Shown: piece after piece, positions 1-5,852 of the stretch
How the letters are laid out: each line of letters begins with the position of its first letter
Position numbering within the stretch: position 1 is the stretch's first letter
NCBI GenBank assembly: GCA_964542765.1
Contig: CAZIVO010000083.1
Location: 1 to 16,434, forward strand
Direction of reading: 5' to 3'
DNA: 16,434 nt
From: CAZIVO01 sp964542765
GTDB lineage: Bacteria; Planctomycetota; UBA1135; UBA2386
Made by a program: the position numbers and the translations under genes
The notes under the pieces: generated by a model
Seen by the model: only the letters and a program-made list of their open reading frames with translations
Databases searched by the model: none
What the model was told of the DNA's origin: nothing

Positions 1-432
1 ATCGAAAAAGCAACCCACCTGGCGAAGGTCATGGTCTGCGAACTCGGGATGAGCGATAAGGTCGGGCCAATCCGTAACTCCGTGGAGCAAGAAAACCCGC
101 TCCTCGGAAAAAGCTTTAAAATGGCGGCAGATGTTTCTCCGCAAACCCTGGAACTGATCGATCAGGAAGTCGGATCCATCGTGCGCAGCCAATACGAACG
201 AGCACGCGATCTGATCAATGAACATCGCGACAAGCTCGCCCTGGTAGCCGAAGGCTTGCTCAAGTACGAAACCATCACCGGAGAAGAAGTCTCAGCCGTC
301 ATGCGCGGAGATACCATCGAAGGTCTCCGTGCAGCCGAAGAACGTCGGAATCAGGAACAGGCAGCCAGACCCGAACCCACCGAGCAAGAAGACCCGGACC
401 TGTCAGGCGCTGAAGGGCTAGCTCATCCCTAG
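1..432 (+). CDS. ftsH: ATP-dependent zinc metalloprotease FtsH, C-terminal fragment (5' end outside window)
   Basis: The frame is open from base 1 and ends at TAG 430-432, giving the last 143 residues. FtsH is a membrane-anchored AAA+ hexamer that degrades misfolded membrane proteins and short-lived regulators such as LpxC. The ATPase module and the HEXXH zinc site lie upstream and are not visible. What is seen is the end of the M41 peptidase domain: IEKATHLAKVMVCELGMSD matches the family block around 'AT.LAR.MV..WGMS', followed by the helical IDQEV...Y..A..L...RD.L..VAE.LL.YETI.GEEV stretch. The last 35 or so residues are a polar, Glu/Pro-rich tail, as is common in this family. A gap of 111 nt separates it from folP; that gap holds only two small inverted repeats (451-461 and 494-505) and no T-tract, so read-through into folP is likely. 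The identification is firm; only completeness is lacking. Confidence 0.95.
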   Translation: MEKATHLAKVMVCELGMSDKVGPIRNSVEQENPLLGKSFKMAADVSPQTLELIDQEVGSIVRSQYERARDLINEHRDKLALVAEGLLKYETITGEEVSAVMRGDTIEGLRAAEERRNQEQAARPEPTEQEDPDLSGAEGLAHP

Positions 433-543
433 CCGCACATCCACACCTCGCTTCAGTGAAGACCTCGCCGATCCAGGGCGGCAGGGAGAGCAGGCGAATC
501 TTCGCTGGGCATTGGCTTCGGGGCAGGTCATGATCGGGCCCGA

Positions 544-1398
544 ATGATCACCGTGATCCGAGCACCGAGCGGGCGCCAGTTGAATGTGGGAGACGGCGTG
601 ACGCGACTCATGGGGATCGTCAACGTCACCCCGGACTCCTTTTCCGATGGCGGGCAGTTCATCACCCCTCAGACAGCTGCTGCCCACGCCTGTGCAATGG
701 TGGAAGCCGGTGCCGCCGTCATCGACATCGGTGGAGAAAGTACCCGACCCGGGCATGATCCCGTACCCGCCGAAGAACAGTTGCGCAGGATCCTGCCGGT
801 GCTCGAGGCGATCCGACCTCAAACCGATATTCCTATCTCCATCGATACGACCCTGGCGAGCGTGGCCGAACGCACGCTCGATGCCGGTGCTGATTGGATC
901 AATGACACAACGGGACTCGGTGGCGATCCTGAACTCGCTCCTCTGGTAGCCGAGCGCGGATGTCCGCTGATCCTGATGCATCGCTTCCAACCGCCACGCA
1001 GACCGAATATGAACCCGGATCCCAAGGGAATGATCGGCCAGTTGATCGCAGGCCTGAGCCTCAGCATGGAACTGGCAACTGCGGCAGGGATCGAGTCCGA
1101 GCAGATCCTCTTGGACCCTGGGATAGGATTCGGCACACTTGGCCCAGACAATCCAGTCATTCTGGCCAACCTCGATTCTTTGAGACATCTACAGCGACCC
1201 CTGGTAGTGGGCCCCTCACGTAAAAGCTTCATCGGAGATCTGACGGGCCGGGACGTGAGTCAGCGCGTCTACGGCACGGCAGCGACCGTGACTGCGGCAA
1301 TTCTCGCCGGTGTAGAAATCCTGCGCGTACACGACATCGCCGAAATGCACGATGTCGCCCTGGTCGCGGACGCCATCCGAGCAGGGGGCGTCACCTGA
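544..1398 (+). CDS. folP: dihydropteroate synthase
   Basis: This 284-aa TIM-barrel enzyme condenses p-aminobenzoate with 6-hydroxymethyl-dihydropterin diphosphate to give dihydropteroate, and it is the sulfonamide target in folate synthesis. Visible motifs in order are NVTPDSFSDGG (27-37), DIGGESTRPG (61-70), SIDTT (99-103), the DPGIGFG pterin loop (191-197), GPSRKSFIG (223-231, with the family lysine at 227) and RVHD near the end (261-264). Length is normal for the family. The ATG at 544 has only a weak upstream purine stretch. The frame stays open upstream without a better ATG, so the start could lie slightly earlier, but the length argues for 544. It follows ftsH and precedes cdaA by 3 nt, the first member of a tightly packed operon. 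Confidence 0.97.
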   Translation: MITVIRAPSGRQLNVGDGVTRLMGIVNVTPDSFSDGGQFITPQTAAAHACAMVEAGAAVIDIGGESTRPGHDPVPAEEQLRRILPVLEAIRPQTDIPISIDTTLASVAERTLDAGADWINDTTGLGGDPELAPLVAERGCPLILMHRFQPPRRPNMNPDPKGMIGQLIAGLSLSMELATAAGIESEQILLDPGIGFGTLGPDNPVILANLDSLRHLQRPLVVGPSRKSFIGDLTGRDVSQRVYGTAATVTAAILAGVEILRVHDIAEMHDVALVADAIRAGGVT

Positions 1399-1401
1399 GC
1401 C

Positions 1402-2154
1402 ATGGGTGGAATCCTGAAGATGATTCTTGAGATCACGGTCTTCTCGATCGGAATCTACCTGATTCTTCGTTTCCTGAGGCGGACACGTGGATCGGGAGTC
1501 ATTCGCGGACTGACTCTCCTCCTCGGCGGTGGCGTCGTTGCCTTCTACGTGATGATCGAGGCCCTCGAACTGGCACGACTTCAGGTTGTCTTCGAGGCGA
1601 TCGCTGCCTGGGTCGTGATCGGCCTCATCGTCATCTTCCAACCCGAGATTCGCCGGGCCATCGTGCACCTGGGCGATTCACCGATTTTCAAACGCTTCCT
1701 CAAAGGGGAAACACACACTCTGCAGCGCTTGTTGCGATCCGTCTCGCGCATGAGCAAGGACCGGGTTGGAGCGCTCATTGCCATCGAGCGAGAGGGGTCC
1801 CTCGCCAATATGGCCGAGACCGGGAGCAGGCTCGATGCCGAGATCAACTCCTACCTGATCGAAGCCATCTTCCACCCCGGCAGCCCACTGCACGATGGCG
1901 CCATCGTGATTCGGGGTGACCGCATCGTTGCTGCCGGATGTGTCCTCCCTGTCAGCCACAGCCCCAACCTCGACAAGCGGCTGGGGACTCGCCACCGGGC
2001 CGCAGTCGGCCTGACCGAGGAAACCGATGCGCTCACTTTGGTAGTCTCCGAGGAGACCGGCAAGATCTCTGCGGCAATCGGCGGGAGCCTTCGCCAGAAC
2101 CTCTCCCTCGAAAGTCTGGAACAAACTGTCGAAGAAAACCTGGGGCTACGATGA
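1402..2154 (+). CDS. cdaA: membrane diadenylate cyclase CdaA (c-di-AMP synthase)
   Basis: This 250-aa protein makes cyclic di-AMP from two ATP. Three hydrophobic segments occupy roughly residues 5-23, 35-52 and 63-80, the usual CdaA anchor, ending in the typical FQPEIRRA junction. The DAC catalytic domain follows from about residue 105 to 240. It contains the DGA motif at 165-167, the GTRHRAAVG nucleotide-binding block at 195-203 and the SEETG segment at 216-220. All three are intact, so the enzyme should be active. The ATG lies 3 nt after the folP stop, and its own stop overlaps the start of the YbbR/CdaR-like gene (ATGA), the arrangement expected for a cyclase and its membrane regulator. 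Downstream glmM completes the conserved cdaA-cdaR-glmM trio. Confidence is high because both the topology and all catalytic motifs are present. Confidence 0.96.
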   Translation: MGGILKMILEITVFSIGIYLILRFLRRTRGSGVIRGLTLLLGGGVVAFYVMIEALELARLQVVFEAIAAWVVIGLIVIFQPEIRRAIVHLGDSPIFKRFLKGETHTLQRLLRSVSRMSKDRVGALIAIEREGSLANMAETGSRLDAEINSYLIEAIFHPGSPLHDGAIVIRGDRIVAAGCVLPVSHSPNLDKRLGTRHRAAVGLTEETDALTLVVSEETGKISAAIGGSLRQNLSLESLEQTVEENLGLR

Positions 2155-3344
2155 ACGCCAAGAACGCCCCGGAAACACCTCCCTCCATGAAGCCCACAGG
2201 GACACGCCCCGGTGGACCCAGGACTCCGAGGGGAAAGGCCTCCGAGACGGACAGCTTTTGGGGAAGCTTCCTCTCAGATCCATGGCGGAAGGCCGCCTCC
2301 GTAGGCCTTGGCTTCCTGCTCTGGCTCTTGCTGGACAGCCAAGTCCGCAGATCGATCATGGTCGAACTGCGACTTGAGTCCATCGATGTCAGCATATCCG
2401 TGGCACGAGAGCGCAGTGGCGACACTCTCGATTTCCGCTTCCCCTCAATGGATTTCACCGTCCTGCGATTCGAGGACAGCACCAAGCAGGAAGAAGCTCG
2501 CCAGATCACGCTCTCTCTCAGTGGTCCTTCGCACCAGATCCAAAGGATCGACGAGAACCCGCTCTTCTATATCGAACCGCCGGTGAACGAACTCGCCAAT
2601 GGGTACGAGTTCGATGTAAGAGACATACGCGCTCACAACCCAGACCATCAAAGCCTGATCGATGACATGAAGCCTCGGCGAATCAAAGTCGTCATGGAGC
2701 CCAATGCCGAGAAGGAGTTCGTCCTGTCCGTGGGCAATGTCACCTTCGACATGGACCTGACTCGTGAGCCGAACTTCAAGGATCGGATCGAGGAGGAAAA
2801 GATTCGTTTCATTCCGAATCTGATCAAACTGCACGGGACTGCGACCAGCCTCGACACCCTCAATCCAGCAAGCCCGATCTTCCATGCCGATCTACGCCGC
2901 TACGCCAAGAGCGGAAATCTCGAAGCGCGTGTTCGTCTCGTCCTCCGCGACGATTTGAAAAATATCCGAGTCGACCCCGAAGCCCCCTTCGCAGATATCA
3001 CTCTGCGCCCGGACTACGTCCTGTTCGACCTCCAGTTACCGGTGACCCTGTCTCACGCAAATCCCGCCGACAAGGGGAAGTGGGAAACCCAACAAGAGAT
3101 GGTCGGTTTCAAGCTGAACGCCGCCGGCGCGGTCGAAAACGAACTCAGCTCGAAAGACCCGGCCGCCCAGCAACAGTGGATCGAGAGAAATGCGCTGCTC
3201 TATGCGGTCGTTCCGGCCAATGCCGATCCCAAAGAAACCCCGGTGCCCGCCATCTTGAAGTTCCACAATCCTGACTACCAAGAAGGCAAGGATTACCGCT
3301 TCGAACAGCCGCAGGTATATATCCGTCCCAAGGGCGAGAAATGA
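2151..3344 (+). CDS. cdaR: YbbR-domain protein, CdaR-like regulator of CdaA
   Basis: The ATG at 2151 overlaps the cdaA stop (ATGA) and gives 397 aa. The frame is open further upstream, but that part is antisense-like sequence inside cdaA. The first 40 residues are a Pro/Gly/Lys/Arg-rich cytoplasmic tail. One membrane helix follows at about 48-62 (VGLGFLLWLLL), then a long extracytoplasmic region of beta-rich YbbR-type repeats, for example the segments ending in IRVDPEAPF and VYIRPKGEK. YbbR proteins encoded beside cdaA are known to bind and modulate the cyclase, and GlmM is a second known partner; both genes flank this one. YbbR repeats diverge strongly, so the family is assigned mainly from topology, size and position. 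The stop overlaps the glmM start by 4 nt. Regulation of the cyclase is inferred, not visible. Confidence 0.85.
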   Translation: MNAKNAPETPPSMKPTGTRPGGPRTPRGKASETDSFWGSFLSDPWRKAASVGLGFLLWLLLDSQVRRSIMVELRLESIDVSISVARERSGDTLDFRFPSMDFTVLRFEDSTKQEEARQITLSLSGPSHQIQRIDENPLFYIEPPVNELANGYEFDVRDIRAHNPDHQSLIDDMKPRRIKVVMEPNAEKEFVLSVGNVTFDMDLTREPNFKDRIEEEKIRFIPNLIKLHGTATSLDTLNPASPIFHADLRRYAKSGNLEARVRLVLRDDLKNIRVDPEAPFADITLRPDYVLFDLQLPVTLSHANPADKGKWETQQEMVGFKLNAAGAVENELSSKDPAAQQQWIERNALLYAVVPANADPKETPVPAILKFHNPDYQEGKDYRFEQPQVYIRPKGEK

Positions 3345-4696
3345 CCGCTCCGACAGGGCCCGTACGCTTCGGGACAGACGGAATCCGTGGCCCCTCTGGC
3401 GCGCCCCCGCTCGACCCTGAGACTCTCAGCAAGATCGGAGCAGCCTTGGGCATCTGGCTGGAAGGAGAAGGTCCTGAGCGCAAGCAGGTCCTCCTGGGCG
3501 ACGATGGAAGAAGTTCTGCAGGAGCCATCCGCACCGCTCTCGCCCGAGGCCTTGCAGCCACCGAAACCATCATTGTCGACGTGGGTCTCATCACGACTCC
3601 GGCGCTTGCCCATCTGGTCCGCACTGGACGCTTCACTGCGGGCATCATGATCAGCGCTTCGCACAACCCAGCCACCGACAACGGCATCAAGTTCTTCGCC
3701 GCGAATGGTGCAAAGCTATCCGATGAGAGCGAACAAGAACTCGAACAACTGATCCCCAGCATGGAGGTTGCAGGTGTTGGCGAGCCTCCCATACACACGC
3801 GCCCGGAACTCGTTGGCGGCTACGAAGATTACCTGGGCAATCTATTCATGGATCTGGATCTGACCGGCATGAACATTGTCGTCGACGCAGCCAATGGCAG
3901 CGGTTCGGATCTCGCTCCTCGAATACTGAGACGATTCGGAGCTGAAGTTGTAACTACAGGCTGCGCGCCTGACGGCTCAAACATCAATGATGGCGTCGGC
4001 GCTCTTCATCCCCAATCCATCATTGAGTTGGTGCGTGAGCACAAGGCCATCCTCGGCATCTGTCTCGACGGTGATGGCGACAGGGGTATTTTCGTCGATG
4101 ACTCAGGCGTGGTACGTGATGGCGACGAAACCATGCTGGTGATGGCGCTCGCCCTGAAGGCCAAGGGCATGCTGGCCAAGGACACAGTCGTTGCGACCAT
4201 CATGAGCAACCTCGGCCTTGTCAAAGCATGCGAGAAGCATGGCCTGCACATGGAAATCACGCCTGTTGGTGATCGCCATGTCGCCGAAGCCATGCGCAAC
4301 CACGGCTTTGACCTCGGTGGCGAACAATCCGGGCACATCATCTTCTCGAGTGACGGCGCCCTGACCGGCGACGGCTTGTTCACCGCCCTCCAACTCCTCT
4401 CCCTTCCCAGCATCCGAGAACATGGGAGCGCGCGGCTTTTCGACGGCTTCATCCGCTACCCACAGGTTTTGATCAATGTCGAGATCGCCTCAAAACCAGA
4501 CCTCGAGACGCTCGGACCCGTGCAGACGGCAGTTTCTGACTCCGAAAAGAAACTGGCTGGCGATGGACGCATAGTATTGCGTTACTCCGGGACCGAGAAT
4601 CTCTGTCGGATCATGATCGAGGGCCCCGAAGAGGATGTCATCCGCATGCACGCTCAAGCTATCGCTAACGCCGTACGCCACGAGATAGGGGCATGA
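3341..4696 (+). CDS. glmM: phosphoglucosamine mutase
   Basis: This 451-aa alpha-D-phosphohexomutase interconverts glucosamine-6-P and glucosamine-1-P, feeding UDP-GlcNAc for peptidoglycan and lipid A. The N-terminus RFGTDGIRG is the family signature. The phosphoserine loop ISASHNP (104-110) puts the catalytic Ser at 107, followed by DNGIKFF, a GlmM hallmark. The Mg2+ loop DGDGDR is at 243-248, the substrate loop GGEQSGH at about 326-332, and the phosphate-binding RYSGTEN at 414-420. The start overlaps the CdaR-like stop (ATGA), and the stop overlaps the tsaB start the same way. In other bacteria GlmM can bind and inhibit CdaA, so the shared operon fits cross-talk between cell-wall supply and c-di-AMP. 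All sites are intact and length is canonical. Confidence 0.97.
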   Translation: MTAPTGPVRFGTDGIRGPSGAPPLDPETLSKIGAALGIWLEGEGPERKQVLLGDDGRSSAGAIRTALARGLAATETIIVDVGLITTPALAHLVRTGRFTAGIMISASHNPATDNGIKFFAANGAKLSDESEQELEQLIPSMEVAGVGEPPIHTRPELVGGYEDYLGNLFMDLDLTGMNIVVDAANGSGSDLAPRILRRFGAEVVTTGCAPDGSNINDGVGALHPQSIIELVREHKAILGICLDGDGDRGIFVDDSGVVRDGDETMLVMALALKAKGMLAKDTVVATIMSNLGLVKACEKHGLHMEITPVGDRHVAEAMRNHGFDLGGEQSGHIIFSSDGALTGDGLFTALQLLSLPSIREHGSARLFDGFIRYPQVLINVEIASKPDLETLGPVQTAVSDSEKKLAGDGRIVLRYSGTENLCRIMIEGPEEDVIRMHAQAIANAVRHEIGA

Positions 4697-5343
4697 GCAT
4701 AGCACTGGCACTCTGCGCAAGCCCCGGACCCTGCTCTTGCGCACTCAGAGTAGCGGATGGCAGCCTGCACGAAGGCGAGTCCGCGAGTGGCAGCGGCATG
4801 GCAGTCATCGTCGAGAACCTATTCACCATGGCCAAACTCTCACCTCAAGACCTGGAGGAAGTGAGGGTCGACCTCGGACCAGGCTCATACACGGGCCTGC
4901 GCGTTGCCGTCACATTCGCGCGAACCCTGAATGAATTCCATCGAGCGGACGTGCTCACATGCTCGAGCCTGGAGTTGCACGCCGTCGCTGCCTGGAGCCA
5001 TGGGCTGGTGCCGGAAGAGGCAACGATACGTCCCGTGCTCGACGCCAGAAGACATCGCTTCCACCATGCCGCCTTCAAGCTGGGCGAGACCTTGAACATT
5101 GAGCTCGCGCCTCGCGCAACAACAGCCGAGGAGTTATGGGACAGCATCGCCGAAGGAGATGCTGTCTTGGCGCCGGAAGAACTCCATCCAAAGCTCGAAG
5201 AGGCTGTCTCCTCGCGAGGGGCCACCCTACACGCGACACCGGAAATCAAGGCATCGCTCTTGTTCCATGCAGCGCTCGCACCTCGACCTACCGCCAGCGA
5301 CGAGCTCGAACCCCTCTACCTGATGCAATCCTACGCGGAATGA
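4693..5343 (+). CDS. tsaB: tRNA threonylcarbamoyladenosine biosynthesis protein TsaB
   Basis: This 216-aa protein is the scaffold subunit that partners TsaD (and TsaE) to install N6-threonylcarbamoyladenosine at A37 of ANN-decoding tRNAs. It has the ASKHA-type fold of the family. The diagnostic motif is GPGSYTGLR at 62-70 (usually GPGSFTGLR), preceded by the VRVDLGPGS strand-loop and followed by the helix carrying VAVTFARTL. The C-terminal half is divergent, ending in the typical EPLYLM pattern. The ATG overlaps the glmM stop by 4 nt, so it is co-translated with the cell-wall operon. No rimI follows. The operon ends here: the next gene runs the other way, and the hairpin at 5377-5398 has its T-run only on the minus strand. 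Confidence 0.93.
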   Translation: MSIALALCASPGPCSCALRVADGSLHEGESASGSGMAVIVENLFTMAKLSPQDLEEVRVDLGPGSYTGLRVAVTFARTLNEFHRADVLTCSSLELHAVAAWSHGLVPEEATIRPVLDARRHRFHHAAFKLGETLNIELAPRATTAEELWDSIAEGDAVLAPEELHPKLEEAVSSRGATLHATPEIKASLLFHAALAPRPTASDELEPLYLMQSYAE

Positions 5344-5371
5344 ATCCGGCGGAGACATTCTGACCGTACAT

Positions 5372-5398
5372 GAAAAAGCCCGCCGCGACCGGCGGGCT
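5372..5398 (-). terminator. intrinsic terminator of the histone-fold gene
   Basis: The arms AGCCCGCCG (5377-5385) and CGGCGGGCT (5390-5398) pair perfectly over 9 bp around a 4-nt loop. Read on the minus strand, the stem runs straight into TTTTT (5377-5373). It lies 34 nt past the TAG of the minus-strand gene at 5433-5618. On the plus strand there is no T-run, so it would not be a classical terminator for tsaB. Confidence 0.85.
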
Positions 5399-5432
5399 GA
5401 TTCACTGCGGACGAGGTGTCCGCGACTCGCGC

Positions 5433-5618
5433 CTACAGATCTTGAGGCTTGAGAGTCTTACGGTTGTTGGCCGTCGCACGCGCTTCTGCCGCGGCGATCA
5501 TTCCACGAACCGCAGCGTCGAGCGCTCCGTAAAACTCGGAGGAAACGTTGCAGCTCTTAACAGCGGCCTTCGTCCGTGCCTTCGAGATGATCAGGTCGCC
5601 TGTCTTCTTATTTGCCAT
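5433..5618 (-). CDS. small bacterial histone-fold protein
   Basis: The gene encodes a 61-aa, Lys/Arg- and Ala-rich protein. The C-terminal part is the telling one: residues 27-52 form a long amphipathic helix (SSEFYGALDAAVRGMIAAAE and on), then NNRKTLKPQDL (51-61). This reproduces the histone-fold loop 2, with the R-x-T pair (R53, T55) followed five residues later by Asp60, as in the archaeal RKTVxxxD pattern. Residues 8-21 would be helix alpha1 and CNVSSE loop 1; alpha3 is truncated at Leu61. Known bacterial single histones of about 60 aa, such as that of Bdellovibrio bacteriovorus, have this size and shape. The start ATG (5618) has AAGGA about 9 nt upstream. The gene is monocistronic, opposite to both neighbours, and has its own terminator. 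DNA binding and a nucleoid role are inferred from the fold. No other family suggested itself. Confidence 0.85.
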   Translation of the reverse strand: MANKKTGDLIISKARTKAAVKSCNVSSEFYGALDAAVRGMIAAAEARATANNRKTLKPQDL

Positions 5619-5692
5619 AATCGTGATCCTTGGTGAGGGTATTGATGCTGCCGAACAGGCACCCCCTCGGCACCGTCGGCGAAGTGGTAGCG

Positions 5693-5721
5693 AAGTTTCA
5701 CGACCGTCCGGACCCTGTCAA
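5693..5721 (-). promoter_or_regulatory. possible promoter of the histone-fold gene
   Basis: On the minus strand a perfect TTGACA (5721-5716) lies about 100 nt upstream of the ATG. At 17-nt spacing the -10 position reads AAACTT, a poor match to TATAAT. The -35 is striking but the pair is not convincing; a lineage-specific -10 or an activator could compensate. Initiation would leave a leader of about 65-70 nt. Confidence 0.35.
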
Positions 5722-5733
5722 TAGCGAAACCCG

Positions 5734-5761
5734 CCAAAAACCGTCTAAAACGGCATTTTGG
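5734..5761. repeat. imperfect inverted repeat between divergent genes
   Basis: CCAAAA (5734-5739) pairs with TTTTGG (5756-5761), and CCGT (5741-5744) pairs with ACGG (5750-5753), around a CTAAA loop with a small asymmetric bulge. It sits just upstream of the TTGACA of the minus-strand gene and about 90 nt upstream of the asmA-like start. It could be an operator shared by both promoters or a transcript hairpin. Symmetry is seen; function is not known. Confidence 0.5.
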
Positions 5762-5796
5762 AGCGAAATAGCATCATTTTCAGGCCACTGTGGAAG

Positions 5797-5844
5797 ACGA
5801 AAGTGCCCTCCCGGGCGGCTAATATCTATGACATGGTAAGGGAG
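5797..5844 (+). promoter_or_regulatory. possible promoter and strong RBS for the AsmA-like gene
   Basis: A TAATAT hexamer at 5820-5825 could be a -10 box, but its -35 position (ACGAAA, 5797-5802) matches poorly. The ribosome-binding site AAGGGAG at 5838-5844 is clear and lies 8 nt from a TTG codon. It is the reason for choosing TTG 5853 as the start. The promoter part is weak; the RBS part is good. Confidence 0.4.
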
Positions 5845-5852
5845 CACTCCGT

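Noticed and set aside
418..1188. 256-codon minus-strand frame opposite folP
   Set aside because: It is fully antisense to a gene with all dihydropteroate synthase motifs and has no recognisable domain. Long antisense frames are expected in GC-rich coding DNA.
1938..2150. N-terminal extension of the CdaR-like frame
   Set aside because: It lies inside the cdaA catalytic domain in another frame and is Pro/Arg/Ser-rich without pattern. The ATG at 2151 with the ATGA overlap is the natural start.
5370..5839. Plus-strand frames of 88 and 69 codons around the histone gene
   Set aside because: They run through the terminator hairpin and opposite the histone-fold gene, have no motif, and lack good ribosome-binding sites.
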